From contig NZ_MWQN01000001.1 of NCBI RefSeq assembly GCF_002024165.1, positions 6,324,001 through 6,388,000 on the forward strand: DNA of 64,000 nt, written 5' to 3'. The position numbers and the translations under genes are program-made. This document shows positions 15,917 through 24,989 of this stretch, in pieces. How positions within the stretch are numbered: position 1 is the stretch's first letter; each line of letters opens with the position of its first letter. Source of the DNA: Embleya scabrispora. Lineage in GTDB: Bacteria > Actinomycetota > Actinomycetes > Streptomycetales > Streptomycetaceae. The notes beneath the pieces were generated by a model. It was not told the DNA's origin and did no database searches. It saw nothing but the letters and a program-made list of their open reading frames with translations.

Positions 15917-16504
15917 ATGTCCCTTGTGATTCCCCGCGATGCCGATGTGACGATGGCAGGTGTGAACGGCGGAGGCTGGGTCGGCCCCCTGGGTACGGCC
16001 AAGCCCGCCAGTCCGCTTGCAACCCCTCCGCCGACCTGGGCCGCCCTGGGCCGCCTCACCGAGGACGGCCTGGTCCGCGGCTGGGACGAGGACTCCACCG
16101 AGTTCCGTTCCTGGGGTCAGACCGCGCCGTTCCGCACGATCATCACCAAGTCCAACAGGACCTTCAAGGTCGCGTGCCAGGAGATCAACCGGCCTGCGGT
16201 GATGAGCCTGTGGAACCGCATCCCCGAGGGCTCGCTGACGCCCGACGTCGACGGATTCGTCAACTTCGCCGAGACCGCGACGCCGGTTCCCGACCGGCGC
16301 GCCTGGTGGTTCATCGTCCTGGACGGCACGACGTTCCGCGGGTTCTACGTCCCCCAGGGCGAGATCAGCAACCGCGAGGACGAGACGTACAAGAACGACG
16401 AGTTGGCGACCTACAACATGACGATCACCGCGTACCCGGACGACGCCGGGAACACCGTCTACCACACCTACAAGGTCGCCACGGTGGACAGCCCCAGCAG
16501 CTGA
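15917..16504 (+). CDS. Major tail (tube) protein
   Basis: A 195-residue tube subunit. The sequence has the long beta-strand pattern of siphovirus tube proteins (WGQTAPFRTIITKSNRTFKV; WFIVLDGTTFRGFYVPQGEIS; YNMTITAYPDDAGN). Position between tail terminator and chaperones is diagnostic. It stands between two hairpins, in keeping with its need for high expression. Confidence 0.9.
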   Translation: MSLVIPRDADVTMAGVNGGGWVGPLGTAKPASPLATPPPTWAALGRLTEDGLVRGWDEDSTEFRSWGQTAPFRTIITKSNRTFKVACQEINRPAVMSLWNRIPEGSLTPDVDGFVNFAETATPVPDRRAWWFIVLDGTTFRGFYVPQGEISNREDETYKNDELATYNMTITAYPDDAGNTVYHTYKVATVDSPSS

Positions 16505-16520
16505 CCCGCCATCACCGACC

Positions 16521-16558
16521 GGTGGGCGGGCGGCACTTCGCGGGACCGCCCGCCCACC
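16521..16558 (+). terminator. Strong terminator-like hairpin after the major tail gene
   Basis: A perfect 13-bp stem pairs 16521-16533 (GGTGGGCGGGCGG) with 16546-16558 around a 12-base loop. It follows the tail gene stop by 17 bases. There is no long T-run, as is common for actinomycete terminators. It should reduce expression of chaperones and tape measure relative to tube protein. Confidence 0.65.
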
Positions 16559-16610
16559 ACCTCTCTACATCCCGCGACCCGCGACCCGCGAACCATCAGG
16601 AGTGAAACCC

Positions 16611-17063
16611 ATGAACGACGCCCCCACGCAGCCCTACGTCGACCTCGACCGGCCCCAGGCCGCCACGGCTGCGGAACCGCGGCAGGACATCGCGCGCGAA
16701 CCCGTCGTCGCCCGGGAGGCGAGCCCCGAATTCCGGGCGCAGGAGATCGAGGCCCTTGCCCCGGACGGATACGTGCGCGCGGACCTGGCCGGCGAGATCG
16801 ACGGCGAGACCGTCGTCGCCGAGGTCATGGCACTCATGCCCGGCAAATGGCGGGCATCGGTCATGCGCCTCCTGCGTGCGGGCGACTTCGACGGCTTCAT
16901 GTCCGCCGTCCTCACCGCGGACGGCTACGACGCCTATCTCGAACTCGACCCGAACCAGGACCAGTTCGCGGCCTTCGTCGAGGACCTGTCCACGAAGGGC
17001 GGCGAATCGGTGGGAAAGTCGAGTGGACGACGGGGATCTGCGACGCGTATGCGGAGGAGGTAG
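16611..17063 (+). CDS. Tail assembly chaperone (short product)
   Basis: A 150-residue chaperone, the unshifted product. It has a Pro/Ala N-terminal tail and a helical domain (RADLAGEIDGETVVAEVMAL; WRASVMRLLRAGDFDGF; FAAFVEDLSTKGGES). ATG 16611 has AGGAGTG upstream; an in-frame GTG at 16602 is inside that ribosome site. The last 15 residues beyond the slippery site are Arg/Ser-rich read-through. Confidence 0.88.
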   Translation: MNDAPTQPYVDLDRPQAATAAEPRQDIAREPVVAREASPEFRAQEIEALAPDGYVRADLAGEIDGETVVAEVMALMPGKWRASVMRLLRAGDFDGFMSAVLTADGYDAYLELDPNQDQFAAFVEDLSTKGGESVGKSSGRRGSATRMRRR

Positions 17064-17470
17064 AAGCGGACCTCCGTTCCTACAGCGGCGTGAACTTTCT
17101 CGACGTCCATCGCGGACTCCTGACCTGGCGTCAGGTCCGGGTGATGATCGAGAAACTGCCGCCGGAGTCGGCGACGTGGACGGCGATCCGCAACGACGCC
17201 CCCGAACCCGCCGCCGACGATCCCCCCGGCCGGCCGCCCGAGGAGGGCCGCTGGTCCCAGGTGGAAATGCTCCTGGCCGCCGTATTGGAGGCCATCCGCG
17301 ATCTCCACCACCACGAGATCTGCGTGAACTGGGACACCTCCAAGGCCCCCCGCCCCGCGCCGCCCGACCGCATCCGGCGACCCGGATGGCGGCCTCCGAC
17401 AACGCAACTCGACCCGTCGCCCGCATGGGCGCGGGCACTGTTCGACGCCATCGTCGACGGCCCTACGTGA
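16611..17470 (+). CDS. Tail assembly chaperone, -1 frameshift product
   Basis: The heptamer GGGAAAG at 17012-17018 is read as G-GGA-AAG in the chaperone frame. A slip back by one base at 17018 joins residues 1-136 to a frame that runs to 17470, giving about 286 residues with a second helical part (CDAYAEEVEADLRSY; RQVRVMIEKLPPES; QVEMLLAAVLEAIRDLHHH). This G/GT arrangement is nearly universal in siphoviruses and regulates tape-measure assembly. No separate start for the second part is convincing. Confidence 0.88.
17012..17018 (+). promoter_or_regulatory. Programmed -1 ribosomal frameshift site
   Basis: GGGAAAG fits the X-XXY-YYZ slippery pattern in the correct register (codons GGA AAG become GGG AAA). 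The downstream -1 frame is a long family-like continuation, and the 0 frame stops 45 bases later at 17061-17063. Confidence 0.85.
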
Positions 17471-17487
17471 CCCACGTCTGACACCAG

Positions 17488-17509
17488 CACGAGGAGGTGA
17501 CTCCTCGTG
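17488..17509 (+). promoter_or_regulatory. Hairpin sequestering the tape-measure ribosome site and start codon
   Basis: CACGAGGAG (17488-17496) and CTCCTCGTG (17501-17509) form a perfect 9-bp stem closed by the loop GTGA, a GNRA-type tetraloop. The stem contains the GAGGAG ribosome site on one side and the GTG start codon (17507-17509) on the other. It should strongly limit initiation unless opened, for example by ribosomes finishing the frameshifted chaperone 18 bases upstream (17470). Confidence 0.75.
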
Positions 17510-20500
17510 CCGATCACCGTGGGCACCGTCGAGGTGCACGTCATCCCCAACACCCAGGGGATCCTGACCCGGCTGCGCAACGGCATCCTGCCCGCCGCGA
17601 ACACCGTCGGCACCGAAGCCGGTCAGCAGATGGGCAACCGCCTCACCCAGGCACTCCAGGTCCAGGTCGTCGGGGCGGGCATCCGCATCGGGCGCCAGCT
17701 CGGCGAGGAGATCTCGCGGGAACTGCGCCGCGCGGTGCGCGACGCGCTCCCGGACACGATCCGCACGAGCGGCAAGTTGGCGGCCGCGCAGGGCGGGCGC
17801 GCTGGCGCCGAGACCGGCGGCGCATTCTCACGCGAGCTGAAGACCCGCGTCGAGGCCGCGGTTCGATCCCTACCCAACATCAAGGTCGGCGCCAACACCT
17901 CCGAGGCCGAGTCCGACCTCCAGGCGCTGCGGGTGCGGATGGAGTCTTTGCGCGACAAGCGCATCGGCATCGACATCGGCGCCGACGAGGCGCGCATCGA
18001 GGCGGAAGCCCTCGAGGCCGAACTGCGCCGCCTGGGCGCGATCAGCCCGAACGTCCGCGTCCGGGTCGACACCGCCCGTGCGATCGCCGAACTGGAGGCG
18101 ATGCGCGAGCAGATCAGGCTCGCGACCCTCAAGCCCTGGGAAGTCCGCCTCGAGGTGGACGGCGGGTTCGGCGCCCGGCTGCGCGCCGCAGTCCAGGCCG
18201 CGCAGGCGAGCCTGCCGAACATCAACATCGACTCCAACACGTCCCCGGCGCGTGCCCGGATCCAGGGCCTGCGCGCCGAGCTGGAGCAACTGCGCGACGT
18301 CCGCGTCGGCATCGACATCGACGCCGCCGCGGCGCAGGCGAAGATCGACCAGATTCGGGCCGAGCTGGCCAAGCTCGGGATGAACAAGGACGTCGACCTC
18401 GACGTCCGCGTCGACGCCATGAACGCGCGGCGCGAACTGAAGGCCGTCGAGCTCCAGGCCGACATCCTGGACCGCAAGCGGATCGACATTCCGATCCACA
18501 CCAGTTCGGCGATGAGCAACATCCTGCAACTCGCCGCCGCGCTGGGCGCCGTGATTGTGCCACCCGCGATCGGTGTCCTGGCCGCCGGCCTGGGCGCCGT
18601 CACCTCGGCCGCGTTCGCCGCTGCGGCGGGCATCGGCGCGGTCGCGCTCGTCGCCGTGCCCGGGATCATGAAGATCGCCGGCGCGTTGCAGGCACAGAAG
18701 GCCGCCAACGAAGCGGCAGCCACAGCCTCCGGGAAGTCCGGCGCGGCTGCCGCTCAGCAGGCGATCCAGGCCCAGCAGCAGGCCCTTCAGATGGAGGGCG
18801 CGCAGCAGACTCTCACCCAGGCGTACCGGCAGGCCGCCCAGCAGCGCGAACAGTCGCTGCGGCAGGTCTCGGCCGCGCAGCGTGCCGTCGGCGATGCCCA
18901 GGTGCAGGCGGCGGAGCGCGCGAGGCAGGCGGAACAGCAGCTCGTCGACGCCCAGGCCGACGCGCGGCGGGCGCAGATCGCGCTGACCGACGCCCGCAAG
19001 GCGGCGCGCCTGGAGTTGGAGGACATGCGGTCCCGGCTTGCCGGGGCGGCCCTCGACGAGCGCAGCGCGGTGCTGGCGGTCGAGCGCGCCCAGCAGCGGC
19101 TGGCTTCGACGCGCGAGGCCGGTGCGTCGGTGTCGCGGTTGGACCGCGAGGAAGCGCAACTCGCCTACGACGAGGCCGTACAGCGCCTGGAGGACCAGCG
19201 GCGCGAGAACGGCCGCCTCCAGGAGAGCGCGGCGGCTGCCGCGAAGGCGGGGGTGGAGGGCTCCGACCAGGTCGTCAAGGCCAAGGAGGCCGTGACGCAG
19301 GCCGATCGGCGCGCCGTCGAGGCCGCCGCCGGTGTCCGCACGGCGCAGACCGAGGGTGCGCGTGCCGTCGCGGACGCGCAGCAGCAACTCGCCGACGCGC
19401 AGCGCAACGCGGCACAGGCGGCTCAGCAGTCCGCGGACCAGGTCGCCTCCGCGCAGCGCGGTATCCAGTCGGCCCAACTCGCGGCGGCAGCCGCGGCCGA
19501 GCAGTCGGCCGGCGGCATGGATGCGGCGGCGACCGCCGCGCAGAAGTACCAGGACGCGCTCGCGAAGATGAACCCCGCGACGCGCTCCACCTACGACGCG
19601 GTCCTGCGGCTCAAGGACGCGTTCAAGGCGTGGTCCGATGCGGCTTCACCTGCGGTGATGCCGCTTTTCACGCGGTTCGTCGACGGTCTCACCAGGACTC
19701 TGCCGACGCTGACGCCGATGGTCATGGCAGCGGCCGACGGCATCGGGCGGCTGATGGACCGGGCCTCGCGCTCCTTCGCGCGCGACCCGTTCTGGGCCTC
19801 CTTCAAGGCCGACCTGACGATTGCGATGCCGCGTGCGATCGAGGGGATGGGGGTCTCTTTCGGCAATCTCTTCCGGGGGATCGCCGGGATCTTCGATGCC
19901 TTCAACCCTCACATGGACTCGATCGCCGCCCGCATGGAGAAGGCGACGGGCCGGTTCGCGAACTGGGGTACACAGCTCAAGGGTTCCCCCGAGTTCGAAC
20001 GGTTCCTGGACAACGCCTCACGCAACGCCCCCCTGTTGAAAGAGGCGTTCGCCGCGATGGGGCGGGCGATCCTCGAGGTGAGCAACGCGCTGGAACCTCT
20101 GCGCGGGCCGGCACTGGTGATCCTCACCGCCGTCGCGCAGTTCATCGCGCTGCTGGCCGAGCGGCTGCCCGGCGTCATCCAGTTCCTGGTTCTGTACGCG
20201 ATCGCGTGGCGCGCGATCAACACGGCGATGGCCATCAACGCGGCGGTGTCGAAGATGACGCCGATGGGCCAGCTCATCATGATCATCGCCGCCGTGATCG
20301 CGGTGATCGTGCTGTTGGTCCTGCACTGGGACAAGGTCACCGCCGTGTTCCGGTGGGTCTGGGAGCACGTGCTGCGGCCGGTGTTCCTCGCGATCGCCGA
20401 CGCGGCCGGAGTCATGTGGCGCAACGGCATCAAGCCGGTCGTCGACGGCCTGGTGGCCGGCTGGAACGCGGTCGCCGAGGCCGCGAACTGGCTGTGGCGC

Positions 20501-22759
20501 AAAGTGCTTTCGCCCGTGTTCGACGGCATCGGCGTCGGTGCGCGCATCCTCGCGGCGATCGTCCTCGTGATCCTGATCGCGCCGCTGCTGATCGCCTTCC
20601 GCCTTCTCGCGGCCATCGGGCTGTGGCTGTGGCACGACATATTCGAGCCCGTCTGGACCGGCATGTCCATGGCTGCGGACTGGGCCTGGCGGAACATCCT
20701 CAAGCCGACACTGGAGGGCATCGGCGCCGGGCTCGGCTGGGTCGGCGACCGCCTGGGCGACCTGTGGCACGGCGTGTTCGAGCCGGCCTGGTCGGGCATG
20801 TCCGGGGCGGCCGACTGGGCTTGGCGGAACATCCTCAAGCCGACGTTGGACGCCATCGGCGCCGGATGCGGCTGGGTCGGCGACCGCCTGGGCGACCTGT
20901 GGCACGGCGTGTTCGAGCCCGTCTGGTCGGGCATCTCGAGCGCGGTGTCGTTGGCGTGGAGCATGTTCCTGAAGCCGAGCTTCGACTCGATCACCGGCGG
21001 GATGCAGGCGGTCGGCTCCTGGGCCCAGGACCTCTACCAGGTCTGGATCAAGCCCTGGTTCGACAAGATCGGCGCGGTCATCGGCGACACGATGACCAAC
21101 GCCCAGAAAGCGTTCAGGGTTGCGATCGACGGGATCACCCTTCTCTGGGGATTCCTGAAGGAAATCGTCGCCGCGCCCGTGCGGTTCGTCGTCAACCAGG
21201 TCTACGACAAGGGCATCAAAAAGGTATGGAACTGGGTGGCCGACAAGGTCGGTTTGCCCTCCCTGCCGGACGGCGTGGCCGGATTCGCAAGCGGCGGTAT
21301 CTACCCGGGATATACGCCCGGGCGTGACATCGGGCTTGCCGCCGTTTCCGGTGGCGAGGCCATCATGCGTCCGGAATGGACGCGCGCCGTCGGCCCCGGA
21401 TTTGTCAACTCCATGAATGCCGCCGCCCGCAGCGGCGGTGTGGCCGGGGTGCGTTCCGCACTGTCCACGACGCCGATCGTGGGCGCGTATTCGTGGGGCG
21501 GAATCGTCGGCAGTGTCGTCGACACCGTCAAGTCGGGAATCGACGCGATTCCCGGCGCGTCCTGGGTCCTGGACAAGGGTGCCAGTCTCGCCCGGGGTTT
21601 CCTCGCGGGTTCCGTCGAGCTGGCGATGAAGCCTGTGCGGGCCATGATCGGGGAGATCCGAGGCGAGAGTCCCTGGTCGAAGGTCGCGCGCGGCCTGCCG
21701 AACAAGGCGATCGACGGTGTCATCGACTGGATCCGCGAGGACGACCGCAAGCAGGCGCTTTCCGGCGTCGGCGTCGCGGCGTCCGCGCTGCGCGAGGCCA
21801 TGACCTATGCGGGCGTGCCGTACCTGTGGGGCGGCACCTCGAGGTTGGGCATCGACTGTTCCGGCCTGACGCAGGCCGCCTACAAGGCGGTCGGTGTGGA
21901 GATCGGCCGCACGACCTACGACCAGGTCAAACGCGGCCGGCACATCGCGATGCGGGACGCCGTGCCCGGCGACTTGGTCTTCGAGCAGTTCGAAGGTCCC
22001 TCTCCGAGCCACGTCGGCATGTACCTGCGCCCCGGCGTCATCTGGAACGCGCCGCGCCCGGGACTGGGCGTCGGGGAGTCCGGAATCGCGAACGTCGTCG
22101 ACGTGCGCCGTATGGCGTCCGACGTCATGGGCGGCTCCGTGAGCGCCTTCGGCGACGTCGCCGGCTGGCTGCGGGCCGCGCTCGCGGCGACCGGGAAGCC
22201 GGCCGAATGGCTCGCACCGTTGATGACGATCGCGAAATTCGAATCGGGTGGAAATCCGCGTGCGGAAAACCACTGGGACTCGAACCAGCGATACGGCGGG
22301 ACGTTCGGGTTGATGCAGACCATTCCGCCGACTTTCAATGCATACAAGTTGCCCGGCATGGACGACATCCTGAACCCGATCCACAATGCAATTGCGGCGA
22401 TTCGCTACATTGCAGCCCGCTACGGAACTCCCTTCAATACTCCGGGAATTCGGTCGCTGTCGGCGGGCGGCGGTTATCTGGGATACAAGGCCGGCGGCAT
22501 CGTCCCGTTGGCGTTCGACAGCGGCGGCTATCTGCCTCCGGGGTTGAACCTGACGTACAACGGGCTCGGGCGGCCCGAGCCGGTTTTCACCCCGGCGCAG
22601 TCCGCAGCACTGTTCTCCGGGGTGCGCGGCGGCGACGGCGGGGGAGTGTTCACCGGCGAACTCCGCCTCTCGGGCGGGGAATTGCTGGGCGTCGTCGACG
22701 GCCGGATCGATCGCAAACAGGACGAACTCGCGGGTCGGCTCGGCATGGGCAGGGGGTGA
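17507..22759 (+). CDS. Tape measure protein with NlpC/P60 and lytic transglycosylase-like domains
   Basis: A 1750-residue tail-length ruler. It starts PITVGTVEVHVIPNTQG; residues 1-650 are coiled coil, with hydrophobic segments around 340-390 and 890-1040. Trp-rich repeats of 45 residues lie around 1045-1145. Near 1425-1530 there is an NlpC/P60 peptidase (YLWGG, Cys1451 in DCSG, His1502 in PSHVG). Near 1565-1645 there is a transglycosylase-like domain (Glu1579 in AKFESGG, then FGLMQTIPPTFNAY). These domains suggest local wall digestion during DNA injection. By the usual 0.15 nm per residue the tail would be roughly 260 nm, an inference. The GTG start is inside a hairpin. Confidence 0.95.
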   Translation: MPITVGTVEVHVIPNTQGILTRLRNGILPAANTVGTEAGQQMGNRLTQALQVQVVGAGIRIGRQLGEEISRELRRAVRDALPDTIRTSGKLAAAQGGRAGAETGGAFSRELKTRVEAAVRSLPNIKVGANTSEAESDLQALRVRMESLRDKRIGIDIGADEARIEAEALEAELRRLGAISPNVRVRVDTARAIAELEAMREQIRLATLKPWEVRLEVDGGFGARLRAAVQAAQASLPNINIDSNTSPARARIQGLRAELEQLRDVRVGIDIDAAAAQAKIDQIRAELAKLGMNKDVDLDVRVDAMNARRELKAVELQADILDRKRIDIPIHTSSAMSNILQLAAALGAVIVPPAIGVLAAGLGAVTSAAFAAAAGIGAVALVAVPGIMKIAGALQAQKAANEAAATASGKSGAAAAQQAIQAQQQALQMEGAQQTLTQAYRQAAQQREQSLRQVSAAQRAVGDAQVQAAERARQAEQQLVDAQADARRAQIALTDARKAARLELEDMRSRLAGAALDERSAVLAVERAQQRLASTREAGASVSRLDREEAQLAYDEAVQRLEDQRRENGRLQESAAAAAKAGVEGSDQVVKAKEAVTQADRRAVEAAAGVRTAQTEGARAVADAQQQLADAQRNAAQAAQQSADQVASAQRGIQSAQLAAAAAAEQSAGGMDAAATAAQKYQDALAKMNPATRSTYDAVLRLKDAFKAWSDAASPAVMPLFTRFVDGLTRTLPTLTPMVMAAADGIGRLMDRASRSFARDPFWASFKADLTIAMPRAIEGMGVSFGNLFRGIAGIFDAFNPHMDSIAARMEKATGRFANWGTQLKGSPEFERFLDNASRNAPLLKEAFAAMGRAILEVSNALEPLRGPALVILTAVAQFIALLAERLPGVIQFLVLYAIAWRAINTAMAINAAVSKMTPMGQLIMIIAAVIAVIVLLVLHWDKVTAVFRWVWEHVLRPVFLAIADAAGVMWRNGIKPVVDGLVAGWNAVAEAANWLWRKVLSPVFDGIGVGARILAAIVLVILIAPLLIAFRLLAAIGLWLWHDIFEPVWTGMSMAADWAWRNILKPTLEGIGAGLGWVGDRLGDLWHGVFEPAWSGMSGAADWAWRNILKPTLDAIGAGCGWVGDRLGDLWHGVFEPVWSGISSAVSLAWSMFLKPSFDSITGGMQAVGSWAQDLYQVWIKPWFDKIGAVIGDTMTNAQKAFRVAIDGITLLWGFLKEIVAAPVRFVVNQVYDKGIKKVWNWVADKVGLPSLPDGVAGFASGGIYPGYTPGRDIGLAAVSGGEAIMRPEWTRAVGPGFVNSMNAAARSGGVAGVRSALSTTPIVGAYSWGGIVGSVVDTVKSGIDAIPGASWVLDKGASLARGFLAGSVELAMKPVRAMIGEIRGESPWSKVARGLPNKAIDGVIDWIREDDRKQALSGVGVAASALREAMTYAGVPYLWGGTSRLGIDCSGLTQAAYKAVGVEIGRTTYDQVKRGRHIAMRDAVPGDLVFEQFEGPSPSHVGMYLRPGVIWNAPRPGLGVGESGIANVVDVRRMASDVMGGSVSAFGDVAGWLRAALAATGKPAEWLAPLMTIAKFESGGNPRAENHWDSNQRYGGTFGLMQTIPPTFNAYKLPGMDDILNPIHNAIAAIRYIAARYGTPFNTPGIRSLSAGGGYLGYKAGGIVPLAFDSGGYLPPGLNLTYNGLGRPEPVFTPAQSAALFSGVRGGDGGGVFTGELRLSGGELLGVVDGRIDRKQDELAGRLGMGRG
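20640..20945 (+). repeat. 135-bp tandem repeats inside the tape-measure gene
   Basis: The segment coding for DWAWRNILKPTL...WVGDRLGDLWHGVFEP occurs twice in near-identical DNA 135 bp apart (for example 20678 and 20813), with a third diverged unit after 20930. Unit length is 45 residues. Such repeats allow tape-measure length change by recombination. Confidence 0.8.
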
Positions 22760-22762
22760 CCG

Positions 22763-24988
22763 GTGGCGATCAGCACGAACCTCCTCGACGCGAACACGTC
22801 CGGGTTCGAAACCAACATCGGGACCTGGACGGCCGGGAGCAACACCACGGCGGCCCGGGTCACCGGTGTCTGGTACACCGGCGCCGCGTGCATGCGGTTG
22901 ACGGCGACCGCGAACGGGTCGGTGGTCGCGACCACCGGGGCGGTGCCGATCACCGCCCTGTCCGAGTACCTGGCGTTCGCGTTCACCGCGAACACCGCGG
23001 CGGTCGCGGGCCGCACGGTGTCGCTGACCCTGACCTGGCTGAACGCATCCAACGCCACCGTCGGGACCTCGGTCGGCACCACCCCGACGGCCATGCCCGC
23101 GTCCACCGCGTGGGTCACACCCCCGACGTTCGTGGACGCCGTCGCCCCGGCGACCGCGACCCAGGTCAAACTCACCGTCACCGTGACGGGCATGCTCGCC
23201 GGCGGGCAGATCCTCGTCGACGAGGTCGGCCTCGGCCCGCCGCTCCTCCAGAGCGGCAACCTGCTGTTCTACAACGACCAGTCCATCGAGATGGACGCGA
23301 GCGGCTGGACGGCGTCCGTCAACTGCACGGCGGCGCGTTCGTCCGCCCAGTTCGTCGAGGGCTGGTACTCGCTCGCGGTCACCGCGACCGCGTCCGGCGA
23401 CGTCCAGGTCCGCTCGGTGGCGACACCGGCCGTCGCCGCCGGCACCGAGTACTTCGGGTACTTCTGGATCCGCACGCCGATTGCGCTCACGGTCCAGGCG
23501 GACCTGTGGTGGTACGACGCGTCGAACGCGCAGGTCGGGACGACCAGCACCACCACGGTCACCGCGGTGACGACCTGGCAGCGCCTGGGCGTGGCCGCGA
23601 AACCCCCGGCGACCGCGACCAAGGTCCGGCTCGTCGTCCGGCCGCAGGCCACCGCCGCCGCGCAGGTCGTGTACGTCGACCAGATGACGATCCGCACCGC
23701 GCCGTTCAGCGTGGCCGGCAACCTCCTCGCGTTCGGCGTCGAGTCGATGGAGTGCGATCTCACCGGCTGGGCCGCGGGGGCGAACGCGAGCATCGCCCGC
23801 ACCACCGCGCAGGCGTCCGCCGGCTTCTGGTCCATGGAGGTCACGACCCCCGCCGCCGGCCAGGGTCGCGCCCAGACAACCGCGCTCGTGCCGGTCGTCG
23901 CCGGCACCTACTACCTGGCCAAGCAGAGCTATCGGTCTGCGACCGCCGGCGCGATGTGGACCGACATCGACTGGTACGCCTCGGACGGCGTCACCTGGCT
24001 GGGCAACGCCGGCCCCGACCGGGACCTCGGCCTCACGCCCGGCTCTTGGTGGTCGAACACCATCGGCCGCAAGGCCCCGCCCGGCGCGGCGTGGGCCCGG
24101 GTGGTGTCCCTACCGCAGTCCACGCTCGCCGGTCAGGTGTGGTGGGTCGACGCGGTCGGCCTCAGCGTCGGCACTCCGCCCTACGAACTCACCGCCCACC
24201 CGGAAACGGGCTCCGCGACCCTGGTCATCAACAACGCCACCTCGTCCGGCGCCACCTCCATCACCGTGCACCGCGTCGACCCGGACGGCACCCGCTCGCC
24301 CGTCCGCGGCTACGGCGGCGACCTCGAGAACGTGGCCGTCCCGGGCGCGGTCATGGTCGTCACCGACTACGAGGTCCCCCTCGGCGCCGAGATCCACTAC
24401 GAGTACATCCGGCACGCCCCCGGGCCGCCCGCCGTCGACTACAGCACCGGCACCACCGGCATCGTCGTGGCTCCGCCGGCCGACCCGGCGTATGTATGGC
24501 TGTCCGACCCGGGCCAACCCGCCCGATCCATCCGGCTCATGATCGAGAAGCCGCCGGACTGGACGTTCGGCATCGAACGGGCCGTGTATCGGGTGCGGGG
24601 CCGTGCCGACCCGATCGTGCGCTCCGACGTGCGCCGGACCCCGGAAGGCGACCTGGCCGCCTACACCTGGACCACCAGCGACGACACCCAACTGCGGTTC
24701 ACGCTGGAGACCGGCCACGTCCTGCTCCTGCGGGCGCGGCCCGGCTGGGGCCTCGACTACCAGTACGTGTCCGTGGGATCCGTGCAGTCGCCCCGCGTGG
24801 TGCAGATGGGTTCCGAGGCCGGCCGGCGCTGGACCCTGCCGCTCACCGTCGTCGCCCGCCCGACCGGCGGCATGGTCGGGTCCGCGTCCCGTACCTGGCA
24901 GACCGTCAAGGACGACGCGACCGCGACCACCTGGGCTGCGGTCCTCGCGAAGTACTCGACGTGGCTCGACGTCCTCCAGGGGGTGTGA
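22763..24988 (+). CDS. Minor tail protein with three carbohydrate-binding-like repeats
   Basis: A 741-residue protein in the distal-tail position after the tape measure. Three repeats of about 155 residues begin with similar N-L-L words near residues 6, 165 and 319, each with a GW/TW turn (GTWTAGSNTTAAR; SGWTASVNCTAAR; TGWAAGANASIAR). This is the pattern of CBM-like jelly rolls. The C-terminal 280 residues resemble distal-tail/Dit-like domains (YVWLSDPGQPARSIRLMIEK). It may bind host wall polymers. GTG start after GGGGGTGA. Confidence 0.75.
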   Translation: MAISTNLLDANTSGFETNIGTWTAGSNTTAARVTGVWYTGAACMRLTATANGSVVATTGAVPITALSEYLAFAFTANTAAVAGRTVSLTLTWLNASNATVGTSVGTTPTAMPASTAWVTPPTFVDAVAPATATQVKLTVTVTGMLAGGQILVDEVGLGPPLLQSGNLLFYNDQSIEMDASGWTASVNCTAARSSAQFVEGWYSLAVTATASGDVQVRSVATPAVAAGTEYFGYFWIRTPIALTVQADLWWYDASNAQVGTTSTTTVTAVTTWQRLGVAAKPPATATKVRLVVRPQATAAAQVVYVDQMTIRTAPFSVAGNLLAFGVESMECDLTGWAAGANASIARTTAQASAGFWSMEVTTPAAGQGRAQTTALVPVVAGTYYLAKQSYRSATAGAMWTDIDWYASDGVTWLGNAGPDRDLGLTPGSWWSNTIGRKAPPGAAWARVVSLPQSTLAGQVWWVDAVGLSVGTPPYELTAHPETGSATLVINNATSSGATSITVHRVDPDGTRSPVRGYGGDLENVAVPGAVMVVTDYEVPLGAEIHYEYIRHAPGPPAVDYSTGTTGIVVAPPADPAYVWLSDPGQPARSIRLMIEKPPDWTFGIERAVYRVRGRADPIVRSDVRRTPEGDLAAYTWTTSDDTQLRFTLETGHVLLLRARPGWGLDYQYVSVGSVQSPRVVQMGSEAGRRWTLPLTVVARPTGGMVGSASRTWQTVKDDATATTWAAVLAKYSTWLDVLQGV

Positions 24989-24989
24989 A

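Noticed and set aside
17497-21327. A 1276-codon frame inside the tape-measure gene
   Set aside because: Same-strand shadow of the tape measure with extreme Arg/Gly content and no family pattern.
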